Shown: piece after piece, positions 26,484 through 35,608 of the stretch
Layout: the number at the start of each line of letters is the position of its first letter
How positions within the stretch are numbered: the stretch's first letter is position 1
From: Sphingobacteriales bacterium
Lineage (GTDB): Bacteria > Bacteroidota > Bacteroidia > Chitinophagales > JADIYW01
Direction of reading: 5' to 3'
NCBI GenBank assembly: GCA_016721245.1
Contig: JADKIQ010000025.1
Location: 393,387-457,386, forward strand
DNA: 64,000 bases
Made by a program: the position numbers and the translations under genes
Notes under the pieces: generated by a model
Told to the model about the DNA's origin: nothing
Seen by the model: only the letters and a program-made list of their open reading frames with translations
Database searches by the model: none

Positions 26484-27047
26484 TCAGCATTTAAACAACC
26501 AGTTTTCAATTAATATTATTCCCTGTGGAGTCATGACACTTTCCGGATGAAACTGCACACCCCGAACATTATACGTTTCATGTTTGATGGCTTGTACAAT
26601 ATTGTCATCATCTACCGCAGTTACCACCAAAGGAGTCTGTACATTTTTTATTGCCCAGGAATGGTAACGACCGCTTTGAAATTCGGAATCTATTCCATCA
26701 AACAAAATATCCTTTTCAATTACTTTAGTGTTTTTTGATTTTCCGTGAATGACATTTCAGACATTATACAATTCAGCACCAAACACCTGACCGATAGCCT
26801 GATGCCCCAGACATACACCTAAAATCGATTTAACGGGTGCATATTTTTTTATGACATCTAATAAAATGCCTGCTTCTTCTGGTATTCCCGGCCCGGGTGA
26901 CAATAGAATTTTATCGTACTGACCGACATCATCCAGAGAAATTTTATCATTACGAAACACCTCACACTGCACATTAAATGATTCAATATAATGAACCAGG
27001 TTGTATGTGAATGAATCGTAATTATCGGGTACTAAAATTTTTTTCAT
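26484..27047 (-). pseudogene. trpG: Anthranilate synthase glutamine amidotransferase with in-frame TGA
   Basis: Supplies ammonia from glutamine to TrpE. The reading frame is continuous except for a TGA at 26757-26759, codon 97. Before it: SPGPGIPEEAG (oxyanion loop, about 50) and LGVCLGHQAIGQ with catalytic Cys79. After it, in the same frame: HGKSKN, then GRYHSWAI and VQFHPESVMTPQG carrying the catalytic His and Glu. The stop lies in a surface-loop position between LYNV and the HGKS motif. No bases are missing. All active-site residues survive, so sequencing error, a recent nonsense mutation, or read-through are all possible. Confidence 0.9.
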
Positions 27048-27093
27048 GTTATTATATTTTAAAAAACCACTGAGACACTAAGTTCACAAAGAG

Positions 27094-28521
27094 TTACAAT
27101 GTATTTGCCAGCTCAATGGCTTTATTTAAAGCTGCCAATTTATTTTCTACTTCCTGTAATTCGCTTTCCGGCACGGAATCGGCAACAACGCCTGCCCCTG
27201 CCTGAAATGTCAATGTATTATCTTTACTCATAAAACTTCGAATCATGATGGCATGATTAAAATCTCCGTTAAAATTTAAGTGCCCTATACAGCCACCGTA
27301 AAAACCACGACTTGTATTTTCAAACTGATCTATCAGCTGCATGGCCTTATATTTAGGTGCACCGCTTAAGGTACCTGCCGGAAAGGTATCTCCCACTATC
27401 TTTATTTTATTATCCGTACTTTCTATTTCTGCAGTAACTTTCGAAACAAGATGAATGACGTGTGAATAATATTGCACTTCGCGATACACCTCCACTTTTG
27501 TATTTTTTCCTCCACGCGATAAATCATTGCGGGCTAAATCCACCAGCATAATGTGTTCTGCATTTTCTTTCGGGTCATCAGATAATTTTTGTGTGAGCGC
27601 TGCATCTTTTGCGTCATCGCCTGTTCTTCTAAAAGTGCCGGCAATTGGATGAATAGTGACTTTATTATTTTTTATGATCAATTGTGATTCCGGTGATGAG
27701 CCCATTAATCTAAAGCCATCGAAATCAAAATAAAAACAATAAGGTGATGGATTTACGGAACGTAAGGCACGATAGACATTAAAATCATCGCCACGATATT
27801 TTTGCTGAAACTGACGGGATAGCACAATCTGAAAAACATCGCCTCTGTAGCAAGATTGTTTTCCTTTGTTCACCATTTCCAGATATTCTGTATCCGTAAG
27901 ATTCGACGTTTTTTCGGCATCTGATGAAAAATTATCGAGTTGTAATGGTTTGAATTTTATGATACTTTCAATTTCATCTAAGGTAGTTGGGTCATTTTCA
28001 CAACCATCCACATTATTTTTTACAATAAATAACTCGTGATTAAAATGATTGAAGGCAATGATATATTGATAACAAAAATATTGTGCAACGGGTATTCTCG
28101 ACAAGCTCGAATTGACATTGCTTTTTAATTGTATATCTTCAAAATATTGTACAACATCATATGTCATGTAGCCGAATAAACCGTTTGTAATAATGTTGAG
28201 TTTTGAATGTTGAATGTTGAATGACTCAATAAACGAATTTACACATTCCGTTAGTTTGTTTTCATTTAAACTAATTTTATTTTCTGAATTATCAGGATAA
28301 TTGGCGATGAAGTTATCGGCTTCAACTTTGAAGCCAGCGATTGGTTGAAAGCAGATATAAGAAAAGTTATGTTCATCGCCGTGATAATCAGAACTTTCTA
28401 AGAGGATACAATTTTTGAATTTTGCACGCAGACGCAGGTAAATACTTACTGGCGTGAGCATATCGGAAATTATTTTTTTGTGTGATGTGTTAAAGTTGTA
28501 TTTCATTTTCTTATTCAACAT
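27094..28521 (-). CDS. trpE: Anthranilate synthase component I
   Basis: Converts chorismate to anthranilate with TrpG. The chorismate-binding domain has FQIVLSRQFQQKY, FRLMGSSPES, PIAGTFRRTGDD, DDPKENAEHIMLVDLARNDL, GTLSGAPKYKAMQLI and RGFYGGCIGHLNF; the N-terminal segment contains ILLESSDYHGDE, matching the feedback-site LLES motif. At 475 residues it is full length. The start at 28521 or the ATG five codons later (28506) are both possible. It is the first structural gene after the trp attenuator. A 3x7-nt repeat inside the gene (28203-28223) lengthens a variable region without breaking the frame. Confidence 0.96.
   Translation of the reverse strand: MLNKKMKYNFNTSHKKIISDMLTPVSIYLRLRAKFKNCILLESSDYHGDEHNFSYICFQPIAGFKVEADNFIANYPDNSENKISLNENKLTECVNSFIESFNIQHSKLNIITNGLFGYMTYDVVQYFEDIQLKSNVNSSLSRIPVAQYFCYQYIIAFNHFNHELFIVKNNVDGCENDPTTLDEIESIIKFKPLQLDNFSSDAEKTSNLTDTEYLEMVNKGKQSCYRGDVFQIVLSRQFQQKYRGDDFNVYRALRSVNPSPYCFYFDFDGFRLMGSSPESQLIIKNNKVTIHPIAGTFRRTGDDAKDAALTQKLSDDPKENAEHIMLVDLARNDLSRGGKNTKVEVYREVQYYSHVIHLVSKVTAEIESTDNKIKIVGDTFPAGTLSGAPKYKAMQLIDQFENTSRGFYGGCIGHLNFNGDFNHAIMIRSFMSKDNTLTFQAGAGVVADSVPESELQEVENKLAALNKAIELANTL
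28203..28223. repeat. Three exact TTGAATG heptamers inside trpE
   Basis: TTGAATG is repeated three times without a gap. Since 21 nt is seven codons, the trpE frame survives, adding a segment that reads roughly SFNIQHSKLN. It is of the same 7-nt kind as the intergenic arrays elsewhere in the window. Confidence 0.75.
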
Positions 28522-28574
28522 TATTTAAAAAAAATCAAAAAAATCTTAGCTTCGCTCAGAATGACAATTGGTGC

Positions 28575-28604
28575 AAAAAAAAAGCCCGCTTTTTACGGCG
28601 AGCT
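28575..28604 (-). terminator. trp attenuator terminator
   Basis: On the minus-strand RNA, AGCUCGC (from 28604 down) pairs with GCGGGCU through one U-G wobble and an 8-nt loop, followed by a run of about nine U (28575-28583). It lies between the trp leader peptide stop (28640) and trpE, exactly where an attenuation terminator belongs. Confidence 0.85.
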
Positions 28605-28639
28605 AATATAATACATTTGGTTATAGAATTAGTACACGC

Positions 28640-28684
28640 CTATTGTCGTTTACCGTTCCACCACCAAAATTTACCTGTTGTCAT
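28640..28684 (-). CDS. trpL: trp operon leader peptide with three tandem Trp codons
   Basis: A 14-residue open frame, MTTGKFWWWNGKRQ, ending in TAG. Three consecutive TGG codons make it a sensor of charged tRNA-Trp: stalling there should change folding of the downstream RNA and prevent the terminator at 28575-28604. Upstream placement relative to trpE, plus the terminator, fits transcription attenuation as in the described Bacteroid-trp leader motif. The start codon begins only 5 nt after the -7 box, so the peptide is probably translated from a leaderless or nearly leaderless RNA. Confidence 0.85.
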   Translation of the reverse strand: MTTGKFWWWNGKRQ

Positions 28685-28688
28685 ACTG

Positions 28689-28719
28689 CAAATATATACA
28701 TTGAATTTTAAAAAGCAAA
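28689..28719 (-). promoter_or_regulatory. Promoter of the trp operon, TTTG-N19-TATATTTG
   Basis: Read on the minus strand: TTTG (28719-28716), 19-nt spacer, TATATTTG (28696-28689). This is an exact match to the Bacteroidota sigma-ABfr consensus. It is squeezed between the S74 gene's stop (28721) and the trp leader start (28684). Confidence 0.85.
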
Positions 28720-28720
28720 T

Positions 28721-31700
28721 TTATTTCTCTTTTTTAGCTTCTAATCCAATTCCAAGCAGTTGATTAATTTTTGCCATTTGTTCTTTTAAATCATTGTATT
28801 GTTTTTCTTTTTCTGTCATTGCTTGTTTTAATTCTTCCACACTTTGATTATCTGCTTTAAGTTTTTCTATGGAAGCAGTTTGTTCATCAATTATTTTTTG
28901 TTGTTCCTGGATGGCTTTTACTAAGACAGGAATTACTCCTTGATAATTCATTAACAAGGTATTCATACTATCCTTAGATTCCATAACCAATTCCGGCAAA
29001 ATCTCCCGAATTTCCTGTGCAATGAATCCTAAGTCTTTGCGGTCGTTATCTTTCCAGGTATAATTTACAGGTCGGAGTTTCATGATTTCTTTTAAACCGT
29101 ACGCTGTAGTTTTCACCTCTTTTTTAAGACGAATATCAGAACCGTTGAACGCATTACGTTGTACCCATGCATCGCTCCAACGTAAGGCAGATGTGCCTAA
29201 ATCATAGGTATTGTTGGTCTGCGGTATTACGTTACCAACCATCAATAAATCACCTAACGCAATTCTGACATCGCCGTTAAAATAACCTGCATAGCTACCT
29301 GCTTTTGTAACATTGGAGTAGATACCATATTGTGTACCGCCTGCAGCAACTGAAATAAATGCTCTGTATCCGTATTTATTACCCGTGCCTGTCGCACCTG
29401 CGCTGATATCTGTATACGAACCGTACATATCTCCGTTGCCGGTTACGTCTATATCATTTCTGGTGCCATATATGTCTCCGTTACTGGTGCCGGAAAATGT
29501 ATTTTGAGTACCATAGCGAATTCCTGTGCCGGTATTACTTAATATATTTAATACACCATATTGCAATCCGTTGGAAGCACCTACGATTGAATCTAATACT
29601 CCCGTATGCCTGGCATTCCCGGTATTAGATATTATATTCTGTGTTCCTGTTTGAATACCAGACCCCGTACTGCTTAATTCGTTATATGTTCCAGTATGCG
29701 CACCTGTTCCTGTGTTAGAGATGGTGTTGTAAGTACCGTATTGTAAACCATTTCCGGCACTGCGTATACTATCATATAAACCATAATGAACACCGTCCCC
29801 TGTATTTGCTATAACTGTTTTTACGCCATACATCAAACCATCTCCATTGCCATTTATTTGATTATCGACACCAGTTGATGCAGCAGAACCATTGTCAATA
29901 CCCACAATATTATTTACAGCTGTCATTGCAACAGAAGGTGAATTGCTGATACTATTTAAATAATTATAAACACCATATCTTGGGAAAAAAGCATTAGCGG
30001 TTGTAGAAACCACCTGAACATCATTTACAACACCTCTGTCTTGAGTAGAATCTCCACCGATAACTTGATTATACGTTCCTGCACGAAATCCCCTTTTTGA
30101 AACATTGATAGTGGTATATACACCATACTTATCCCCTATACCGCTATTAAATACCGAATTGTACATTCCATAAAAATCTGCACTATCTGAATTATTATAA
30201 TTATTGTATGCACCATATTTATTTAGCGCTCTGCTATTAAAAGAATTAAATAAACCAAAATTATTTGATGTGTTAACCGAACTGAAATTATTGAATACTG
30301 CATATTGAGGCCCTTTTGAAGATACATCGAACACATTATTCACGCCTATTTTAAGACCGGTTCCTGTTCCTGAAAATGTATTGAATAATGCGTTTTCTGG
30401 ACCAGTATTAGAGTTGGACATGTAGTTTCTTATAGCGTTAGATGTTAAGATGCCATTATAACTGTTTTGAATCTGAATTGCATTTGTATCAGTAGTACTT
30501 GTTTTAATTGTTAAAGGAGAATTTGCGGCAGTAGTACCAATTCCAACATTATTTGTTAACGTAGTTGGATACAAAGAGTCATTTACGCTGATCCAGTATC
30601 CTGTTAAATTCGCAGGATCCGTCCATGATGCATTACCACTTCCGTCTGTTACTATTACCTGCCCGTTGGTACCACGTGCTAAAGGTAAAATATAATTATT
30701 TGCAATGGTTCTGCCTATAGAAACTCTTCCAAGCAAATATGCTGCGTACGAACTTGATTTGTTTACATTTGCATATAAGCCGTAATGAACGCCTGCTGAA
30801 TTACTATCGATAGTAGCATAATACGCATATTTTGTTCCATTGCCACTACCATTTATATCTATATAACTACCGTATTGAGTACCTGTACCACTGCCAGATA
30901 AATCATTACGGATTCCATAATTTGAATTAGCTGATTTACTTCTGATAATACTGTAAACTCCATACTTCTGACCGGTACCGAAAGAATCTAATTCATTATA
31001 GAGACCATAATGTGTTCCTGTTCCTGAATTAGTTATGTAATTATTTACTCCATAAAAGTCTCCACTACCTGTTCCTTCTAACCTGCTGTACATACCTGAG
31101 TGATTGCCATTCCCATTATTCACATTTTCATTGTAAATTCCATATAATGCTGCATTTCCTAAACCGCCATAACTATTACGCATGCCATAATTTGAACCTA
31201 CTCCATTTTCTATCAAGGAATTATATACCCCTGTTTGCTGGCTGATACCTGTACCTGTGTGAGTCATGGAATTGTATATAGCACTCGTATTACCTGCTGC
31301 CGAACTGTTAATAGTATTATTCATTACATAACCGAAAGCACCGCTAAATGTAGTATTGGTTGCAATAGTAGAATTATTTGTTGTATTTGCTATATCTAAA
31401 GATGCATTACCAATAGTATTTTTTCCGATAGCTACATCGCCTATATGGAACATAGAATCAGTAATGGCATTTGGTGCTGTGGTGGTTCCTACTTCATACC
31501 AATCGTGGTCTATTGGGGTAACGGCTGAAGCATTTTGCCAGGAAACTTTACCTAAAGCATCTGTTACTAAAATCTGATTATTAGTTCCTCGTGTAGTTGG
31601 AAATATATAGTTGTTCGTGTAATCCATTCCAACAGATAGTTTTCCTCTGAAGAAACCTGCGTAATCATTCGCTGTATCTAATGCTGACGAGAATACACCA

Positions 31701-33193
31701 TAGTTTTTACCTCCTGCTAATGTTGGAATCGTATCATAAGAAGCATATTTGGAACTTGTACCGGTATTACTGATACTGGTATAATTACCATAAAATAGAG
31801 CATTACCAATACCAGAAAATGTATTTCTTACACCCAATTTATTTCCAATACCTGTACCTGTAAAATCATTATCTACAGCAACATGCTCACCGTCATTATT
31901 ATTATTCATATCATTTGCGACAGCGGTTAAAAAACCAGTATAGCTACTGACAGTTTGAAACCAGTTACGCACCCCAGTTATATTTGTACCTGTAGAGGAA
32001 GTACTGGCAAATGTATTGTATACAGCAAACAAGTTTGACGTACCATTCACTTCTAAACGGTTATCGATTGCAGTATTTGCGCCCGGAGAACTATTTGTTC
32101 CCTGTAACAAATTATGGATTCCGGTTTTATTTTGATTGGAGTTCATTGTATTTTTTATACCATAACGCTGAGAGACTGATGCTGGCGTATATGTATTGTT
32201 TAATTCTAATGAACTCGTATTGGATGTATTTTCGATATCTAATGAAGCATCACCAATTGTACTTTTACCTATAGCCACATCACCTGTATGAAACATTGTA
32301 TCTGAGATAGCGTCAGGTGCTGTTGTAGTTCCAACTTCGAACCAATCAGCATCTTGTGATGCAACAGCAGCAGCATTTTGCCAGCTTACTTTACCTGTAT
32401 TATCCGTTACCATAATTTGATTGTTGGTGCCGCGTGTAGTTGGAAAAACATAATTATTGGTATAATCCATACCAACAGAAAGTTTACCACGAAAGAAGCC
32501 TGCAAAATCATTTAAGGTATCTAGAGCTGAGGAGAAAACACCGTAGTTGTTGCCGCCAGATGATGAAAGAATAGTATCATAAGAAGCATATTTATTTCCA
32601 GAACCAGTTCCTGATATCCTGTTAAATATTCCATAATGTATTCCGTTTCCTGTATTAGAAATAGAGGAAAATATACCATATTGGTTTGCTGAACCTATAC
32701 CGGCAATTTGATTTGCTGTACCATAACTCTCTGCAGCTCCAGAATTATTGATAACATTTCTGGTTCCTATTTTTTGATTTGTTCCGGAACCTGCACCTGA
32801 TAAAAAATTAAAAGTTCCGTAATGAAATCCAGAACCAGTATTATCAATTACATTATAAGTACCTGTTTGCTCACCTGTACCACTACCACTTAAAATGCTT
32901 TGAGTTCCATAATGAGTTGAATTTCCTGAATTATTAATTGTGGTATAATTTCCAAATTGCTGCCCTGTACCTGTACCTGTTAATTCTGTATATTTTCCGT
33001 ATTGTGCGCCTGTACCAACAGTTGCTAATGAATCGTATGTACCATATTTTGAACCTGTGCTGCTACCTATAAATATATTTTTTGTGCCGTATGCTTCACC
33101 TTGTAACATATCAATTTTAGTGTATGAACCAAATCCATAATCTGCAAAAGCAGCTATAGCATTATAAGTTCCATAAGATGTACCACCACCCAA
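28721..33193 (-). CDS. Giant repeat protein with C-terminal Peptidase_S74 (tail-spike chaperone) domain
   Basis: 1490 codons of uninterrupted frame, the main part of a gene that originally began at 34083. The body consists of dozens of degenerate repeats of about 14-18 residues around a core like GxYNxISNTGTGxHYG. Longer modules recur, each with a DHDWYEVGTTTAPNAITDSMFHxGDVAIGK-like block and a YAGFFRGKLSVGMDYTNNY-like block (about residues 240-310, 510-570 and 850-910). The C-terminus has the intramolecular chaperone/autoprocessing domain: SDIRLKKEVKTT with the Ser-Asp pair, LGFIAQEIREILPELV, then a coiled coil (QEQQKIIDEQTASIEKLKAD onwards). In phage tail spikes this domain drives trimerisation and cleaves itself off. 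A surface fibre or adhesin is likely, by analogy. Confidence 0.85.
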   Translation of the reverse strand: MGGGTSYGTYNAIAAFADYGFGSYTKIDMLQGEAYGTKNIFIGSSTGSKYGTYDSLATVGTGAQYGKYTELTGTGTGQQFGNYTTINNSGNSTHYGTQSILSGSGTGEQTGTYNVIDNTGSGFHYGTFNFLSGAGSGTNQKIGTRNVINNSGAAESYGTANQIAGIGSANQYGIFSSISNTGNGIHYGIFNRISGTGSGNKYASYDTILSSSGGNNYGVFSSALDTLNDFAGFFRGKLSVGMDYTNNYVFPTTRGTNNQIMVTDNTGKVSWQNAAAVASQDADWFEVGTTTAPDAISDTMFHTGDVAIGKSTIGDASLDIENTSNTSSLELNNTYTPASVSQRYGIKNTMNSNQNKTGIHNLLQGTNSSPGANTAIDNRLEVNGTSNLFAVYNTFASTSSTGTNITGVRNWFQTVSSYTGFLTAVANDMNNNNDGEHVAVDNDFTGTGIGNKLGVRNTFSGIGNALFYGNYTSISNTGTSSKYASYDTIPTLAGGKNYGVFSSALDTANDYAGFFRGKLSVGMDYTNNYIFPTTRGTNNQILVTDALGKVSWQNASAVTPIDHDWYEVGTTTAPNAITDSMFHIGDVAIGKNTIGNASLDIANTTNNSTIATNTTFSGAFGYVMNNTINSSAAGNTSAIYNSMTHTGTGISQQTGVYNSLIENGVGSNYGMRNSYGGLGNAALYGIYNENVNNGNGNHSGMYSRLEGTGSGDFYGVNNYITNSGTGTHYGLYNELDSFGTGQKYGVYSIIRSKSANSNYGIRNDLSGSGTGTQYGSYIDINGSGNGTKYAYYATIDSNSAGVHYGLYANVNKSSSYAAYLLGRVSIGRTIANNYILPLARGTNGQVIVTDGSGNASWTDPANLTGYWISVNDSLYPTTLTNNVGIGTTAANSPLTIKTSTTDTNAIQIQNSYNGILTSNAIRNYMSNSNTGPENALFNTFSGTGTGLKIGVNNVFDVSSKGPQYAVFNNFSSVNTSNNFGLFNSFNSRALNKYGAYNNYNNSDSADFYGMYNSVFNSGIGDKYGVYTTINVSKRGFRAGTYNQVIGGDSTQDRGVVNDVQVVSTTANAFFPRYGVYNYLNSISNSPSVAMTAVNNIVGIDNGSAASTGVDNQINGNGDGLMYGVKTVIANTGDGVHYGLYDSIRSAGNGLQYGTYNTISNTGTGAHTGTYNELSSTGSGIQTGTQNIISNTGNARHTGVLDSIVGASNGLQYGVLNILSNTGTGIRYGTQNTFSGTSNGDIYGTRNDIDVTGNGDMYGSYTDISAGATGTGNKYGYRAFISVAAGGTQYGIYSNVTKAGSYAGYFNGDVRIALGDLLMVGNVIPQTNNTYDLGTSALRWSDAWVQRNAFNGSDIRLKKEVKTTAYGLKEIMKLRPVNYTWKDNDRKDLGFIAQEIREILPELVMESKDSMNTLLMNYQGVIPVLVKAIQEQQKIIDEQTASIEKLKADNQSVEELKQAMTEKEKQYNDLKEQMAKINQLLGIGLEAKKEK

Positions 33194-34083
33194 ACCTAGA
33201 AATTCTCTGTACCAATTTTTAAATTTCCTCGTAATAGAAAATTTGATGTCCCATATTTGTTATTACCATTACCAAACACCATATTATTTCTTGTACCATA
33301 TAACGCTCCTGTTCCTGAACTATTCGTCATTTCCAGTAAATGTTCCGTATTGTACGTTTGCGGCACCACCTTCACCTAAGATTGAATTATGTGTTCCGTA
33401 AATAGGACCAGCTCCGTATAAAATATTTCTTACACCGTAATGCGTACCTGTACCTAGATAAGTATTTATATCCATATTGGTAAATACACCAGCAAGAATT
33501 CCATTTCCTGTTGTAGTAAAGTTAGTTCTTATACCAAAAGCATTTGTGTTAGAAGCATTATTCATATTTGCAAGCACGCCATAATTATTTATCTGCGTTG
33601 CTGTGTTGGTTAATTCAATGGATGATGCGTTAGTTGTATTTGCAATGTCTAAAGAGGCATCACCGATGGTATTTTTCCGATGGCCACATCACCAGTATGA
33701 AACATGGAATCGGTGATGGCATTTGGTGCTGTGGTAGTACCAACTTCATACCAGTCGTGGTCGATATCTAAGTTGGATTGAAAGCGAATCCACAAGGTAC
33801 CATTCCAGAAATAAAAACCCGGTGTTACATCGTTTATGGTTGCCGTATTATACACCAACAACGATGTAATGATACTTGCTCCGATTGGTGCATTACTCGT
33901 GGTTTGTGTGAGTGCAACACGTGGAATTAAGAATCCTTTGTCTGTTGATGAAACATCCAGTATTGCCGATGCGTTGGGTGCTGCACCTGTTGCGTTAATG
34001 CCTACGTTTTGTGCATGTGCAACTGTAAAAAAAACAGTTAACAATAGTAAAAACAGAAATTTAGGTTGTATGAATTTAATCAT
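33194..34083 (-). pseudogene. Frameshifted 5' part of the S74 repeat protein gene
   Basis: The gene starts at 34083 with a signal peptide (MIKFIQPKFLFLLLLTVFFTVAHA) and the conserved NVGINATGAAPNASAILDVSS segment found at the start of many Bacteroidota S74 proteins. The frame is then broken three times: a T5 run at 33672-33676 that is T6 in an internal paralogous repeat (around 31430); one extra C near 33333; and one missing A in the run at 33200-33202. Restoring these bases gives one protein of about 1787 residues through to 28721. Two changes are in short homopolymers, so sequencing error is a serious possibility. Confidence 0.75.
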
Positions 34084-34183
34084 AGATAGAATTTTATAAT
34101 TTACAATAATCCTGCAAAACAGTTAAATGCATGCCGGGTAATAAGAAAGGAAAATGCTGACAGTTACGGAAAACGAAAATCAA

Positions 34184-35440
34184 TTAATTCTTTACAAACT
34201 TTATTATCTGAAAGAGTTCGTTATTTACATCTAATCTTAAGATATAGGTTGCTTTCGCCAAAGAAGACACATCCAGCAATTGCTGGATGTTATCATCTTC
34301 TGGCGTGATTATTTTGCTCATCATTTCCTGTCCTAAAACATCATAAATCATAATGTTTTTTTTGCCAGGCAAACCCAAAATATTTAAAGTCAGATTTTCG
34401 GTCACAGGATTTGGAAAGATAGTTACTACAGGTGATGCAATTACTGAATTGGCACAATTTACAGTAACCAAAGAGGAATAAGAATATCTATCATCTTTAT
34501 CTACTTGTTTTAATCGATAATAGGATTTACCATTAAGCGGATTATTATCCTGTACTGAATAATTTAAAGGCTGCAAAGAGTTACTGCTTTGTGAATTTAT
34601 TTTCACAAAAGAGCTAAAATTAATCCCGTCGAAAGAACGTTCAATTTCAAAGAAATCATTATTGCTTTCTGAAGCTGTAGTCCAGTATATATTTACCCTA
34701 TTGCCATCGCATTTTGCATTAAAAGCGGTTAGCTCAATAGGCAAAATAAAGCGATTATCCACCAATGTCCACCAGGTAAATAATTCTGCAGACGGCAATG
34801 CAGCAACTGTTGCGGTATTTGATGTCGTATTAATTGTTGTACCAGGCATATAATCATCCCAGGAATTGTTTGTATTATTATATCGTTGTGCAATTAAATT
34901 GGATTCAATAATTGCATTACTTGTTACTGAATGTTCAATGTCTCTGTATGTAAATACCAAATTACTCAGCACAGGTTTTGTCGTATAATTTGCCGGTTCT
35001 ATCCGCCAGAATCTATCCACTGAAAAGACAGAATTATCAGAACTGAAATTATTAATGAAATTTGTAATCCCAGTAGGCAGATTTGCTGTATTTAACCAGG
35101 AACCTACCGGATACATGGCAAAAGTCAGATTTCCCGTTGCTCCCGTCGCACCGGAAGTTGAAAAACTAACAGGCAAGTATTCTGCTGAACCGATACCAAA
35201 CGGAACAACATAAGAACCGGCAGTTGTCCCTATATTCCATTTAACTCTGTTGAATTCATCTTCAGAAATTATATGACCGGATGTATTTCGTGTAATAGCA
35301 TTAGTGGCTGGATTATCTATTACCACGAATGCACCATTCGTTATGTTAACAATTCCTCCGTTGTTTAAGATGAGTCGTGCTTGGGCAAAACAATCGAATA
35401 CCAAGGCGTAGAAGAATAAAATGTGTAAAATTCTTTTCAT
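34184..35440 (-). CDS. Secreted protein with type IX secretion sorting domain
   Basis: About 418 residues from the ATG at 35440 (MKRILHILFFYALVFDCFAQ, a clear signal peptide); the frame opens six codons earlier. The N-terminal half is a beta-rich sequence of unknown family (ARLILNNGGIVNITNGAFVVI...), the middle contains LPIELTAFNAKCDGNRVNIYWTTASESNNDFFEIERS, a fibronectin-like segment very common before Por sorting domains, and the end has VVTIFPNPVTENLTLNI and a final basic FVKN. It should be exported through T9SS. It lies upstream of the S74 gene with a 100-bp gap; they could be co-transcribed. Confidence 0.85.
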   Translation of the reverse strand: MKRILHILFFYALVFDCFAQARLILNNGGIVNITNGAFVVIDNPATNAITRNTSGHIISEDEFNRVKWNIGTTAGSYVVPFGIGSAEYLPVSFSTSGATGATGNLTFAMYPVGSWLNTANLPTGITNFINNFSSDNSVFSVDRFWRIEPANYTTKPVLSNLVFTYRDIEHSVTSNAIIESNLIAQRYNNTNNSWDDYMPGTTINTTSNTATVAALPSAELFTWWTLVDNRFILPIELTAFNAKCDGNRVNIYWTTASESNNDFFEIERSFDGINFSSFVKINSQSSNSLQPLNYSVQDNNPLNGKSYYRLKQVDKDDRYSYSSLVTVNCANSVIASPVVTIFPNPVTENLTLNILGLPGKKNIMIYDVLGQEMMSKIITPEDDNIQQLLDVSSLAKATYILRLDVNNELFQIIKFVKN

Positions 35441-35608
35441 ACTTTTCTGGCTATACAAAGATAATTAACAAATTGACATTTATCAATAGTGGTAAACCAC
35501 CGATTATAAGAATGGTGGAAAACTGCTATAACACAGAAAAATACGAGATACAGTCTGAAACAGGTCAGAAATTGATTATTCGGTAAATATGACTGAGAAT
35601 TCGGGAAA

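Noticed and set aside
26757..26759. Selenocysteine codon in trpG
   Set aside because: The position is not catalytic, no TrpG selenoproteins are known, and no convincing selenocysteine insertion hairpin is seen next to the TGA.
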